DNA of 33,696 nt from Bacteroidota bacterium (lineage in GTDB: Bacteria; Bacteroidota; Bacteroidia; Bacteroidales; VadinHA17): contig JAUZNW010000018.1 in NCBI GenBank assembly GCA_030706785.1, positions 1 through 33,696 of the forward strand, read 5' to 3'. Within the stretch, counting starts at the first letter, position 1. Each line of letters starts with the position of its first letter. The notes under the pieces are model-generated. The model searched no databases. It was not told the DNA's origin and worked only from the letters and a program-made list of their open reading frames with translations. Shown here one piece after another: positions 17,705 through 26,372 of the stretch. The position numbers and the translations under genes were made by a program.

Positions 17705-18362
17705 AAAGCTTTCAGTACTATTAATACTTCTCGGATTTACTTCTTTTGCATATTCACAGGATGATTTTGGGATCTGGTACGGAGCATCTGCAGGGCACAA
17801 GCTAATCGGCAAGCTGGGTCTTGATCTCTCGGGAGAAATAAGAACGCACAATAATGCATCGAGAATTGATGAGATGTTCCTGGAGGGCGGTTTAAGCTAC
17901 AAGTTCAACAAGTATGTTTCCGTGGGCGGGTCGTACAGGTATACCTGGTTTCATGAGGTGACAGATGATTATCATGCAAGGCATAAATGGTTTGCTGACA
18001 TCAACGGTCATCTTCCACTCGGTGATTTCGACATTACGGGACGGATCAGGTTTCAGGAAAGATATAAGACTTACTTCCAGGATGAAAATGACAGGGTGCC
18101 GAAATCGACTCTGAGGTACAGGTTGAAATTATCTTATAACATTCCATCCTGCCCTGTAAATCCATTTGCATTTACTGAAATATTCTGTCCCGTCTCATCA
18201 GACAAAAAGAGATCTGTCGAAAAAGAAAGATTCGCCATCGGTGCGGAATATAAAATCAGCAAGAAACATTCGATTGATGCTGCATACATGTTCCAGCGTG
18301 ATTATATTCCACATCTTTCCGATATCAACCTTATATCTCTCGAATACAATCTGAAATTCTGA
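17685..18362 (+). CDS. DUF2490 outer-membrane beta-barrel protein
   Basis: A 225-residue protein with a signal peptide (residues ~1-24, ending SFAYSQ) and alternating polar/hydrophobic strands with aromatic girdles, ending in LISLEYNLKF, a C-terminal Phe typical of outer-membrane barrels. The pattern (GIWYGASAG, FLEGGLSYKFNKYVSVGGSYRY, RIRFQERYKTYF) is that of DUF2490. The start is uncertain: ATGs at 17685, 17688 and 17694 all overlap the end of the DUF4956 gene, and 17694 (MTIKKLS) gives the neatest signal peptide. As the last gene of the VTC operon it may be the outer-membrane partner of that system. Confidence 0.82.
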   Translation: MMTMTIKKLSVLLILLGFTSFAYSQDDFGIWYGASAGHKLIGKLGLDLSGEIRTHNNASRIDEMFLEGGLSYKFNKYVSVGGSYRYTWFHEVTDDYHARHKWFADINGHLPLGDFDITGRIRFQERYKTYFQDENDRVPKSTLRYRLKLSYNIPSCPVNPFAFTEIFCPVSSDKKRSVEKERFAIGAEYKISKKHSIDAAYMFQRDYIPHLSDINLISLEYNLKF

Positions 18363-18394
18363 AAGAGTGCACGATGATTTTCAAATGACAGGTC

Positions 18395-18423
18395 GGTTTA
18401 TTATTTTTATTCCTTAATAAACC
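18395..18423. repeat. 9-bp inverted repeat upstream of the plus-strand propeller gene
   Basis: GGTTTATTA (18395-18403) and TAATAAACC (18415-18423) pair perfectly around an 11-base loop, 15 bases before the next start codon. It could end the VTC operon transcript or act as an operator: a weak -7-like box (TATTTTTA, 18402-18409) with a TTTC 19 bases before it overlaps the left arm. Confidence 0.4.
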
Positions 18424-18437
18424 AACTCAGTATCACT

Positions 18438-19796
18438 ATGAAACTCAGAAATACACTTTCTACTGCTGTCTTACTCTTCTCACTGGCATTCACTCAGGCA
18501 TACGGACAGGTCAAACCCGAAAGACAATGGCCCGGCTACAGGGGCTATCTCGCATCGGGGGTCCTTGACAATGCCAACCTTCCTGAAACATTTGATTTCC
18601 AGAAGTCAGTAAATATACTCTGGAAGGTCAGTATTCCCGGAATGGGTATATCAAGCCCATCAATATGGGGAAACAGGCTCTTTATAACAACCGCAGTCAG
18701 TGAAGGTGATAAGGCAGGATTCAAACCCGGGCTCTATGGTGATGTTACACCGGTAAAAGATTCATCCATCCATGAATGGAAAGTCTATTGTATCGATAAG
18801 AAATCCGGGAAAGTAATTTGGGAGAGAACGGCATACAAAGGAATACCCAAAGTGAAGAGGCATCCGAAATCAACCCATGCAAACTCTACAATAGCCACTG
18901 ACGGCAAACATGTGGTTGCATTCTTCGGATCTGAAGGTCTTTATTGCTATAATTATGATGGAAAGCTTCTGTGGCAGAAGAATTTTGGCCTTCTGAGATC
19001 AGCGTTCTTTGTAATGAAAAACGCAGAATGGGAATTTGCATCATCTCCGTTGATCTATGACGGCTCTGTTGTCATCCAGTGTGATGTACTTGAGAATTCA
19101 TTTCTTGCGGCTTATGATGCTGAGACCGGGAAGGAGCTCTGGAAAGTGAGCAGGGATGAATACCCCGGCTGGTGCACACCCAATATATATACCAATGCAG
19201 GGAAAACCTGTGTGGCAGTAAACGGCTACAAGCACCGTGGTGGATATGATTTCAAGACCGGAAAAGAAATATGGAATATGTCGGGAGGAGGCGATATCCC
19301 TATCCCGACCCCTGTTTTAGGGGATAACGTGATCTTTTTCAACAGCGCTCACGGGAAATATTCTCCGATCATGGCTGTGAAAACGAACGCCACAGGAGAT
19401 ATTACCCTTAAGGAAAATGAGACTTCAAATTCTGGCGTGCTGTGGAGCATGCCAAGGGGCGGATCATATATCCAGACAATGCTGCTTTACAGGAATCATC
19501 TTTACAGCCTTAACTGGAACGGAACTATCCAGTGTCTTGATCCTGCCACCGGAAAAGAGATCTACAATGCCAAACTTGGTGCTTCTAAAAGCTTTATGGC
19601 TTCACCGGTTGCTTCTGATGGAAAGATATATATCATTGATGAAACAGGCACGGTTTATATACTGGAGGATGGCGAGACTTTCAAACTGCTCGCAGAAATA
19701 CCAACCAACGAGATTTCACTTACTGCCCCGGCTATAACCGATGGGATAATTTTCTTCAGGACACAGAATTATCTCTATGCAGCAGGTAAAAAATGA
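18438..19796 (+). CDS. secreted quinoprotein-like beta-propeller protein (452 aa)
   Basis: Residues 1-23 form a signal peptide ending AYGQ. The rest is a PQQ-like beta-propeller, visible from repeated blade motifs of the type 'y.cid..tGK..W': VYCIDKKSGKVIWE, LYCYNYDGKLLWQ, LAAYDAETGKELWK, YDFKTGKEIWN and IQCLDPATGKEIYN. The opening 'QWPGYRG' motif is shared with its relatives in this window (WPVFRG, WPRFRG, WRGPGR), which places all of them in one broad family. I see no CXXCH haem site. It is the only propeller gene on the plus strand and converges with the permease gene, leaving 14 bases. BamB-type naming is common for such proteins but not justified. Confidence 0.88.
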   Translation: MKLRNTLSTAVLLFSLAFTQAYGQVKPERQWPGYRGYLASGVLDNANLPETFDFQKSVNILWKVSIPGMGISSPSIWGNRLFITTAVSEGDKAGFKPGLYGDVTPVKDSSIHEWKVYCIDKKSGKVIWERTAYKGIPKVKRHPKSTHANSTIATDGKHVVAFFGSEGLYCYNYDGKLLWQKNFGLLRSAFFVMKNAEWEFASSPLIYDGSVVIQCDVLENSFLAAYDAETGKELWKVSRDEYPGWCTPNIYTNAGKTCVAVNGYKHRGGYDFKTGKEIWNMSGGGDIPIPTPVLGDNVIFFNSAHGKYSPIMAVKTNATGDITLKENETSNSGVLWSMPRGGSYIQTMLLYRNHLYSLNWNGTIQCLDPATGKEIYNAKLGASKSFMASPVASDGKIYIIDETGTVYILEDGETFKLLAEIPTNEISLTAPAITDGIIFFRTQNYLYAAGKK

Positions 19797-19810
19797 TACT
19801 GTAAACTGAC

Positions 19811-22800
19811 TTATTCTTTTCTGATGCTGGCTATTAACGCCTGACCGCTTACAGATCTGAGGGTAAGAGTCAGCGCCGTCAATCCGGTAGCGATTATCAG
19901 TATAATCATTATCAGTACGCTTTTCCAGGGGATCTCCGGATTGTTTGCCAGCGAGGGCAGGGTGGCAATAAAAGCTGAGATTGATCCTGTAACCACTCCC
20001 GAAATGAGTATCCGTAACTGTTCCTTCAGGATCATCCCTTTGATTTTTTTTAGTGAAAAACCAGAGGCCATCAGCAATCCGAATTCCCTCTTTCTCTGGT
20101 TGAAATTCCTCAGCAGAATGAATCCCAGACCTACCACTCCCATGATAAGGCCAAGTCCCCCCAGTATTGAAAATACTTTCAGATAAGTATTCGTCACAAC
20201 AAAAAATTGTGACAGACGGTTCCCGGCAGGCTCGAAGTGTGCACCATACTGTGAGAGCCTGTCAGTGAGTGTGTTAATTAATTCCGGAGTCAGACTCTTA
20301 TCCCATTCTGCGAGGAAGACCTGGCTTCCCGATACCGATGGAAAGTACCTGTTCATATTGTCACGGCTTATCAGTACATATCCCTGGAATATTGAAGATT
20401 TCAATCCTGCTGCAATCACAACATTAATTATCCGGCCGCTTTCTGACCGCAGAAACAGGGTATCACCTGTTCTGATCTTGAGTCCGTATTGCAGGACTGT
20501 CTGATCTGCAATACCATAGATTGTCTTGTCGTCCTGAATTATTGAAAGAAATGACCACGGGTTTCCTTCAGCATTGCTCTTGATCCTGGTTGCAAACGAG
20601 AATGCACCTTTTCTGACGAAGGCAGAAGGATCGAGGCCAAGAAGGGGAGGAGAGGTAACATGATTCAGGTTCAGACAGCTTGCATCATCTCCAGCAAGTT
20701 TCGATGCCTGGACGAAGGACAGGTCTCGCAGGTCCGGTTCGTCCAGACCTTCCTTTTTTCTGCCCTCGGGGCTGTTCAGGTTTTCAGGGACAGGAAGTGC
20801 AGTTTCTCCCCAGAGTGCATATCCTCCGGTTCCACCTTCAGGTTTGAGCATACCCTCACTTATGCTCATGCGGTTGAACCCGGTTATTATAACTGCAAAA
20901 AGGCCGGCAGCCAGGAAAACCATCGGGACTATTGCCTGTGATGAATTGAAAGCATAATAGCGGGAAGATAGCTGATCCGTTCTTTGAAAGCTTCCGGTAT
21001 CCGCGTAGGTGCTTCTCAGATAACGGCGCCTTGAGGAAAGGACAAAGGAGAAGAATACTGCTATTCCAGCGATAAACGAGAAGATCATTGAATTCCCCGT
21101 GAAAATAAGGGAGAAAATTATCAGGCAGATAGTCAAAACAAGGAAGCCTATCAGAATCCTGTTATTTTTCCCGACTGACGGCAGCCTATGGGTCAGTGTC
21201 CTGTTCTTGTTTTTAAGCAATGAATGTGATTTTATTCCAACTATTATGAGTATAACTGCGAATGAGATCAGGAATCCATAGAGAATACTGACAGGTTCAA
21301 AAGCTGAAGAAAGAGTATCTGTCTGAACAGCTCCCTGCCAGACCGAATTCAGTGCCCTGATAATAAGGACGTTAAATAAAAGGCCTGTAAATGCGCCTGC
21401 GGCAGTGCCTGCCAGGGCAATAATGCCGGATTCAATGAAAATCAGTTTTCTTATCCACCTGTCAGTGAAACCCAGCGCAACCAGAGTGGAGATTTCTCCT
21501 TTCTTCGAATCATAGAAACCGGAAACGACCAGGATCAGCAGGGCTCCGGCTGACAGGATGATGAAAAATCCGAGACTGAGGAATAGGGTGCTGAAATCAA
21601 CACTCTCGGCTGCAGCTTTGATCGATGCATCCCTGAGATTGATTACGGAGAAGCCCGATTTGTCAGGATTCAGTGATCCGGTCAGTTTTGTCCTGATTTC
21701 ATCCTCAGAAATACCGGCAGGAAACCTGACAGCAGTTGCAGGACCAAAATTGCTTCCCCAGAGTTTTATCCCGGTGGAGTAATCGATGAAGGCTTTTGGT
21801 GTCCCCCTGTACATTTTCCAGTACTCCTCGTCTTTGTCACGGATCCGATCCATCCGGATCGATACTCCGGCATCCCAGTCGGAACATGATTCCTTTCCGG
21901 CAATTCCCGGGAATTCAGGCATGAGAAGTGAATCGGACCAGACGCCACTGATATCGGTGATTCCTGAAACCTTGAAAATGCCGCTTCTTTCCTCAAGCCT
22001 GTTTAGGGGATTGGGAGAATACCATGCTATCCTGATTGAATCTCCTTCCTTTGCAGACAGATCTTTGGCCAGCCACCTGTTAATGATAATTCCGTTCCCT
22101 CCGGGTATTTCAGGATACAACTCTTTGGGAAGGGCTGAAATAAAGGAATATGGCGCCGATCTGCCATTAACTTCATAATTGTTTCCAAGGTAAGTAATGA
22201 TGGGTAGAGAGGAGGGGAGTGCTTTCCTGATCTCCTCCAGGAGCGGCTGGTCAATAAAAATTCGGTCGGAAATGAGTTCTGATCCTCCTGTCTTCGGAAC
22301 ATGCCTGATTGTAAGCCCGATATCTTCAGGTCTCAGGATTTCACCAAGCAATTGGCTGACCTGCGGGGGATCCGGTTCAGTATTGCTGCTGATAAGGATC
22401 CTGTTTATTTTCGGGATCCTTCCACGTGTGTCCGTAAGTTCATCGCGGTTAATAAACACATTCAGAGGAGGTATCTGGCTTATGCCGAGTGAGAAATTAC
22501 CGGTACTGTCCGGCGGAAGGATCCTTCCGGTTTTAAGTACTATAGAACCCGGATTACCTTCATCAGGCGCAAATGGTGCATCTGACGGGATATCGCTTAT
22601 GGGCTTGAATCTGATTATAATATCGTCGCCTGACTTTAGTCCAAGGAATTCAGCAAGTTTTTCATTGATAACAGCTTCACCTTTTCTTATTTCAATTCCG
22701 GCTGAATTCTGGAAGTCAAAAAATGAGTGATCAATGCCAAGGATTTTAACTCCAAGTGCTGTTTGTCCTGTCTGGAAATTCTGGCAATAGCCGTTGATCT

Positions 22801-23071
22801 CAAGTATACCTGTGCAATTTATTCCCAATCTTTCCTTCAGCCTGCCTGCAAGAGAGGGATCGAAGTACCTGTTGACTGTACTTACTACAATACCGGTATT
22901 GCCCAGCTTCCTTACAGATGTGTCCCTGAGGCTTTTTCGCACGGACCCGCCGGTAAGAATCGATCCGGTGATCACCGCAGTAAGGATAAGGATGATAAGC
23001 ACAAGGTACAGCAAGCCGGTCTTACCATGGGAAAGAGATCTTCTGACAATATGCAGCAGAGAGAGTTTCAT
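19811..23071 (-). CDS. large FtsX/MacB-type ABC transporter permease
   Basis: A 1086-residue membrane protein. One helix at ~20-40 is followed by an extracytoplasmic domain of about 450 residues. A block of helices then carries the FtsX-type coupling motif KKGEISTLVALGF (523-535), and after a second soluble domain a last helix block repeats it (QRKREFGLLMASGF). Two FtsX blocks in one chain, with no separate second permease gene, suggest a self-sufficient permease working with the ATPase just upstream. This class moves lipoproteins, peptides or lipids by mechanical pulling rather than through a pore. The ectodomain motif EEYWKMYRGTPKAFI (416-430) is one I recall from large Planctomycetes permeases. 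It is the last gene of the minus-strand train. Confidence 0.87.
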   Translation of the reverse strand: MKLSLLHIVRRSLSHGKTGLLYLVLIILILTAVITGSILTGGSVRKSLRDTSVRKLGNTGIVVSTVNRYFDPSLAGRLKERLGINCTGILEINGYCQNFQTGQTALGVKILGIDHSFFDFQNSAGIEIRKGEAVINEKLAEFLGLKSGDDIIIRFKPISDIPSDAPFAPDEGNPGSIVLKTGRILPPDSTGNFSLGISQIPPLNVFINRDELTDTRGRIPKINRILISSNTEPDPPQVSQLLGEILRPEDIGLTIRHVPKTGGSELISDRIFIDQPLLEEIRKALPSSLPIITYLGNNYEVNGRSAPYSFISALPKELYPEIPGGNGIIINRWLAKDLSAKEGDSIRIAWYSPNPLNRLEERSGIFKVSGITDISGVWSDSLLMPEFPGIAGKESCSDWDAGVSIRMDRIRDKDEEYWKMYRGTPKAFIDYSTGIKLWGSNFGPATAVRFPAGISEDEIRTKLTGSLNPDKSGFSVINLRDASIKAAAESVDFSTLFLSLGFFIILSAGALLILVVSGFYDSKKGEISTLVALGFTDRWIRKLIFIESGIIALAGTAAGAFTGLLFNVLIIRALNSVWQGAVQTDTLSSAFEPVSILYGFLISFAVILIIVGIKSHSLLKNKNRTLTHRLPSVGKNNRILIGFLVLTICLIIFSLIFTGNSMIFSFIAGIAVFFSFVLSSRRRYLRSTYADTGSFQRTDQLSSRYYAFNSSQAIVPMVFLAAGLFAVIITGFNRMSISEGMLKPEGGTGGYALWGETALPVPENLNSPEGRKKEGLDEPDLRDLSFVQASKLAGDDASCLNLNHVTSPPLLGLDPSAFVRKGAFSFATRIKSNAEGNPWSFLSIIQDDKTIYGIADQTVLQYGLKIRTGDTLFLRSESGRIINVVIAAGLKSSIFQGYVLISRDNMNRYFPSVSGSQVFLAEWDKSLTPELINTLTDRLSQYGAHFEPAGNRLSQFFVVTNTYLKVFSILGGLGLIMGVVGLGFILLRNFNQRKREFGLLMASGFSLKKIKGMILKEQLRILISGVVTGSISAFIATLPSLANNPEIPWKSVLIMIILIIATGLTALTLTLRSVSGQALIASIRKE

Positions 23072-23079
23072 AAACGGTT

Positions 23080-23757
23080 TCAGGGATTGTCATCCAGGAT
23101 AAGTGTACCCTCCGAGAACTTCATTTTTATGCTCATTTTTCCTGCAAGGCTTGCCGAGTGGGTTGCAAGTATGATTGTAATTCCAAACTCCCTGTTCATT
23201 TCTGTAAGGATGTTCCCAAGATTCTCTGCATTTTTTCTGTCAAGCGATCCGGTAGGCTCATCTGCCAGTAACAGAGAGGGCCTGTTGACCAGCGCCCTTA
23301 CAAGTGCTACCCGCTGAGCTTCCCCGCCCGATATCGTGAAAGGGTATTTTTCGGAAAGATCTGATATCCCGGTCTTTTCCATCATTTTAAATGCATCATT
23401 TGCTTTTTCAGTATACTCAGCCTCAGATAGCTTTGAGGCCATCAATGGCAGCAGGACATTTTCCTTCACTGTCAGATATGGCAACAGAAGGTGATCCTGG
23501 AAAATAAATCCAATGTTCTTATTCCTGTACGAGGCCGATTGTTCTGCATCGTATTCAAGAATCTTGTTGTTCCTGAAAATGATTTCGCCCTTATCGGGGC
23601 TGTCAAGCAGACCTATGATGTTCAGGAGAGTTGTCTTTCCTGAACCCGATGGTCCTGACACAGAAACAGAATCACCTTCATTTACATTAAGGCTGAGATT
23701 ATTCAGGACAATTCCCCTCTGAGGGAATGACTTGGTGATATTAATGATCCTGAGCAT
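23080..23757 (-). CDS. LolD/MacB-type ABC transporter ATP-binding protein
   Basis: A 225-residue ATPase with Walker A GPSGSGKT (35-42), Q-loop Gln at ~87 (FIFQDH), signature SGGEAQ (143-148), Walker B LLLADEP (162-168) and the H-loop His in ILATHSAS. The spacing and the LADEPTGSLD segment are typical of the LolD/MacB/FtsE class, which drives FtsX-type permeases. It starts one base after the glycosyltransferase stop and ends eight bases before the permease start, so all three are translated together. The transported substrate is unknown. Confidence 0.95.
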   Translation of the reverse strand: MLRIINITKSFPQRGIVLNNLSLNVNEGDSVSVSGPSGSGKTTLLNIIGLLDSPDKGEIIFRNNKILEYDAEQSASYRNKNIGFIFQDHLLLPYLTVKENVLLPLMASKLSEAEYTEKANDAFKMMEKTGISDLSEKYPFTISGGEAQRVALVRALVNRPSLLLADEPTGSLDRKNAENLGNILTEMNREFGITIILATHSASLAGKMSIKMKFSEGTLILDDNP

Positions 23758-23758
23758 T

Positions 23759-25048
23759 TTAAACCAGATTTGAATAAATCTCAGACAGGTTTACGGACAT
23801 CCTTTCAGGCGACAGGTTTTCGGCCACACCTTGCATTCCCTGAGAACTGAGCCTCGTACGCAGCTCTCTGTCAAGCAACAGCTTACTTAGGTTGACAGAT
23901 AGTTCGGAAACAGTGTCAGGTGAATAGACAATACCGCCGCCGGTTTTACCTAAAATTTCCGGGAAAGCGCCGGTCGCTGGTTGAACAACCGGAACTCCCG
24001 CACAATTAGCTTCAAGGATGTACAATCCATATCCATCAATCTTTCTGACAGGTACACTCATTATATCTATATTCCTGAAGAATTCCCGTTTGGCATCTCC
24101 ATCGAACTCCGGGTAAATTTTGATTGATGCAGATTGTCCCTGTTCCCTGATCTTGCGGATCTGTTCTTTAATGAATTGCTTGTCTTCACCTGTATAGCCG
24201 CCGCAGACATGCAGGGAGAGATTCTTAAAGTCTTTGGCTTTTTTGAGTTCGAGAAATGCATCGACCATTTTATCAAATCCGTTCATGCTGTTTACCCTGC
24301 ATAGGTATCCTATTGAAGGCGAGTGGGGATTTTCCTGCTTTTCGGCCGTGCATCCTGAGTAGAATCCCAGGGGCACAATCCGTATGTTGCTTCCATCAAG
24401 GCCTGTTTTCTGAATGAATAAGTTCCTGTAGTAGTTGCTTGGGGTTATGAAAGTATCTATATATCTGGCTTCAGCAGCGATCATTTTCCAGGCTTTGGTC
24501 CTGAAAGGTTCCGCCATCACTTCAATCCAGTCATCCTCATTCAGAAGTGAGCAGACGATTTTCACATCCAGTCTCCTTTTTATCTGGCGTGCCAGACCGA
24601 TGATAAGTGCATTTGACAGGTGAATGATGTCAGGTTTTCCGTTGCGTGTAAGGTATTTTACAAGCCTGTCCACCTCATAACGACGAAATGCATTGTCGCC
24701 TTCGATCATATTAAGTGTAAGGTCCTCGAGACCTTCGGTACTTGTTGTACCTGAAAACCTTGAAGCCAGCTTTAGCATCGGTCCCGTGTCCAGGACTTTG
24801 TCAAGCCAGCCTGGCATTTTGCTCAAAAAATGAACCTTTTCTCTCAGGTACATTGAGATCGCACCAAAAAAGACATGACTGTCAAGTTCATTCCCGGTAC
24901 TTTTCCTGTCGGGCGGCAGATAGAGAGGAATAGCTTCCGATGTAATTCCCGGAACCTTCCTGATAGCACGGACAAACAGCATATCCCTGTAACAGTTCCC
25001 GCAATAGAAGGAACCTCCGGATCCTGTAATTAAATAGACTATTTTCAT
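23759..25048 (-). CDS. family 4 glycosyltransferase
   Basis: A 429-residue GT-B fold enzyme expected to move a sugar from a nucleotide donor to an envelope acceptor on the cytosolic side. The N-terminal domain starts with VYLITGSGGSFYCGNCYRD, a GSGG-x2-YCG-x-C-x-RD motif seen in a distinctive GT4 branch. The C-terminal donor-binding domain contains IGYLCRVNSMNGFDKMVDAF, SVPVRKIDGYGLYILEANCAGVPVV and an EX7E-like pair (the Glu of LEANCAG and that of FPEI). It sits between a propeller gene and the ABC ATPase, one base from the latter, so its product is probably used or exported by that transporter. Confidence 0.88.
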   Translation of the reverse strand: MKIVYLITGSGGSFYCGNCYRDMLFVRAIRKVPGITSEAIPLYLPPDRKSTGNELDSHVFFGAISMYLREKVHFLSKMPGWLDKVLDTGPMLKLASRFSGTTSTEGLEDLTLNMIEGDNAFRRYEVDRLVKYLTRNGKPDIIHLSNALIIGLARQIKRRLDVKIVCSLLNEDDWIEVMAEPFRTKAWKMIAAEARYIDTFITPSNYYRNLFIQKTGLDGSNIRIVPLGFYSGCTAEKQENPHSPSIGYLCRVNSMNGFDKMVDAFLELKKAKDFKNLSLHVCGGYTGEDKQFIKEQIRKIREQGQSASIKIYPEFDGDAKREFFRNIDIMSVPVRKIDGYGLYILEANCAGVPVVQPATGAFPEILGKTGGGIVYSPDTVSELSVNLSKLLLDRELRTRLSSQGMQGVAENLSPERMSVNLSEIYSNLV

Positions 25049-25068
25049 ATCAATTGTTCTCTCTTACT

Positions 25069-25092
25069 CCCCTTCTCACCCGGGAGAAGGGG
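25069..25092. repeat. intercistronic C/T-rich hairpin
   Basis: CCCCTTCTC (25069-25077) and GAGAAGGGG (25084-25092) form a perfect 9-bp stem with a 6-base loop, in the 57-base gap between the 369-residue propeller gene and the glycosyltransferase. There is no T run, so mRNA processing, stabilisation or a mobile repeat is as likely as termination. Confidence 0.5.
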
Positions 25093-25105
25093 CCGGGGGA
25101 TGAGG

Positions 25106-26215
25106 TTATTTTACCCCAAAAGCCATTAACCTTCCGTCTTCAGCAAGAATGTAAAACCTGTCTTTAACAACTGCCGGAGAACTGCTCACGGCAGCACCTG
25201 CATTGAAGTTCCACAGTTTTTTTCCGTCTGCAAGACTGAGGATAAATATGTTCCCGTCCGTGCTTCCGAACAACACCTTCGAAGAGCTGACCACTGCAGA
25301 GCCCGTTATCCTGCCGTTTGTCCTGTATTTCCACACCTGCTTTCCCGTAATTATGTTGTAACAATAGAGATATTTATCCTCGTTGCCAATCAGCACTACA
25401 TTTTTTCCGACTGCAGGAGTCGCAAGGAATGCACCTGAACCTTCATTAGCAGGGACCACCCAAAGTAACTTCCGTTTATTAAAATCAAGGCAATAAAAAT
25501 TGCCATCATAATCACCAAAGAATGCCCTCCCTTCTGAAAGGGCAGGGGATGCGGCTATATAAATGCCGATCTGTACAGTGTCTTTTTCTTTACCGGTGAC
25601 CTGATCGGTCATTCTTACTATTCCATCACATCCTGCAAATAAAATCGTGTTGTTGTAAACTGCCGGGGCTCCATTGACGTAATTATTAGTCTCAACCTTC
25701 CAGAGCAGTTTGCCGGTTGCAGGGTCAACGCAATGAAGATAGTAATCATAACTGCCCACAACGATGCCGGAACGATTTCCTGAAGACCAGGAATTTGCTG
25801 AGCCGGCGATTTGATTATCTGTCCTGTAAGACCATAAAAGCTTGCCTGTTAATTTATTAAAAGCCCGCAAAACTCCATCGGAAGAGCCGGCTATTACCTT
25901 ATCAGAAAAAACCAGCGGGGGCGATTCGATAGAGTTGCCACATTCATATTTCCATTTGAGCTTCCCGTCAGAAGTAACTGCAAAAAGAGTCCCTTTTTCA
26001 TTGCCAAAAAAAACAAGCCCTTCACTGATAACAGGCGAGGATTTGGTAATGACCCCGCTCCTATAAACCCATGAAACATATGGTGTTGACGGGAATTCAA
26101 AAGCGGTATAGCCCGACAGATCATTCTTTCCCCTGAAGACCGGCCAGTCATTGCTCTGAGCCTGCAACCGGATGACAATAAAGAGAAAAGGTAATATTTT
26201 GCTAAAAAACCTCAT
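25106..26215 (-). CDS. secreted quinoprotein-like beta-propeller protein (369 aa)
   Basis: The start is the ATG at 26215, giving a signal peptide (MRFFSKILPFLFIVIRLQAQ). The frame stays open to 26305, but that extension is encoded by a repeat and would bury the signal peptide. Eight blades are easily seen, among them LFAVTSDGKLKWKY, LRAFNKLTGKLLWSY, LHCVDPATGKLLWKV, FYCLDFNKRKLLWVV, LYCYNIITGKQVWKY and IFILSLADGKKLWNF, so the fold is a regular 8-bladed PQQ-like propeller. The mature protein opens with WPVFRG. It has no haem motif and no membrane anchor, and probably acts in the periplasm as partner or binding protein for the Fe-S module encoded upstream. Confidence 0.88.
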   Translation of the reverse strand: MRFFSKILPFLFIVIRLQAQSNDWPVFRGKNDLSGYTAFEFPSTPYVSWVYRSGVITKSSPVISEGLVFFGNEKGTLFAVTSDGKLKWKYECGNSIESPPLVFSDKVIAGSSDGVLRAFNKLTGKLLWSYRTDNQIAGSANSWSSGNRSGIVVGSYDYYLHCVDPATGKLLWKVETNNYVNGAPAVYNNTILFAGCDGIVRMTDQVTGKEKDTVQIGIYIAASPALSEGRAFFGDYDGNFYCLDFNKRKLLWVVPANEGSGAFLATPAVGKNVVLIGNEDKYLYCYNIITGKQVWKYRTNGRITGSAVVSSSKVLFGSTDGNIFILSLADGKKLWNFNAGAAVSSSPAVVKDRFYILAEDGRLMAFGVK

Positions 26216-26278
26216 ATAAACTTTCCGGATTTCTGCATATTTTAAGGATCGTCCTTTAATTTCCCAATTAGTTTCACC

Positions 26279-26366
26279 ACTAAATCCCCCTGAGGCTTCG
26301 CTCATGTCAGGCCTGAAGGGGACTTTTGGCTGAGGGTAAAATCCCTTTTAGGGGGAATGGGGTAAA
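26279..26366. repeat. dispersed palindromic repeat between two propeller genes
   Basis: In the 157-base gap between the membrane-anchored propeller and the secreted one lies a repeat with flanking CCCCCT/AGGGGG arms (TCCCCCT near 26285, AGGGGGA near 26351) and inner arms CCTGA and TTCAGG-like segments. This composition is typical of Bacteroidota intergenic repeats. It encodes the spurious upstream extension of the neighbouring gene. Confidence 0.5.
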
Positions 26367-26372
26367 ATATAC

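Noticed and set aside
26216-26305. 30-residue N-terminal extension of the 369-aa propeller
   Set aside because: It is encoded partly by the palindromic repeat and would place a signal peptide internally. The ATG at 26215 gives a clean secreted protein.
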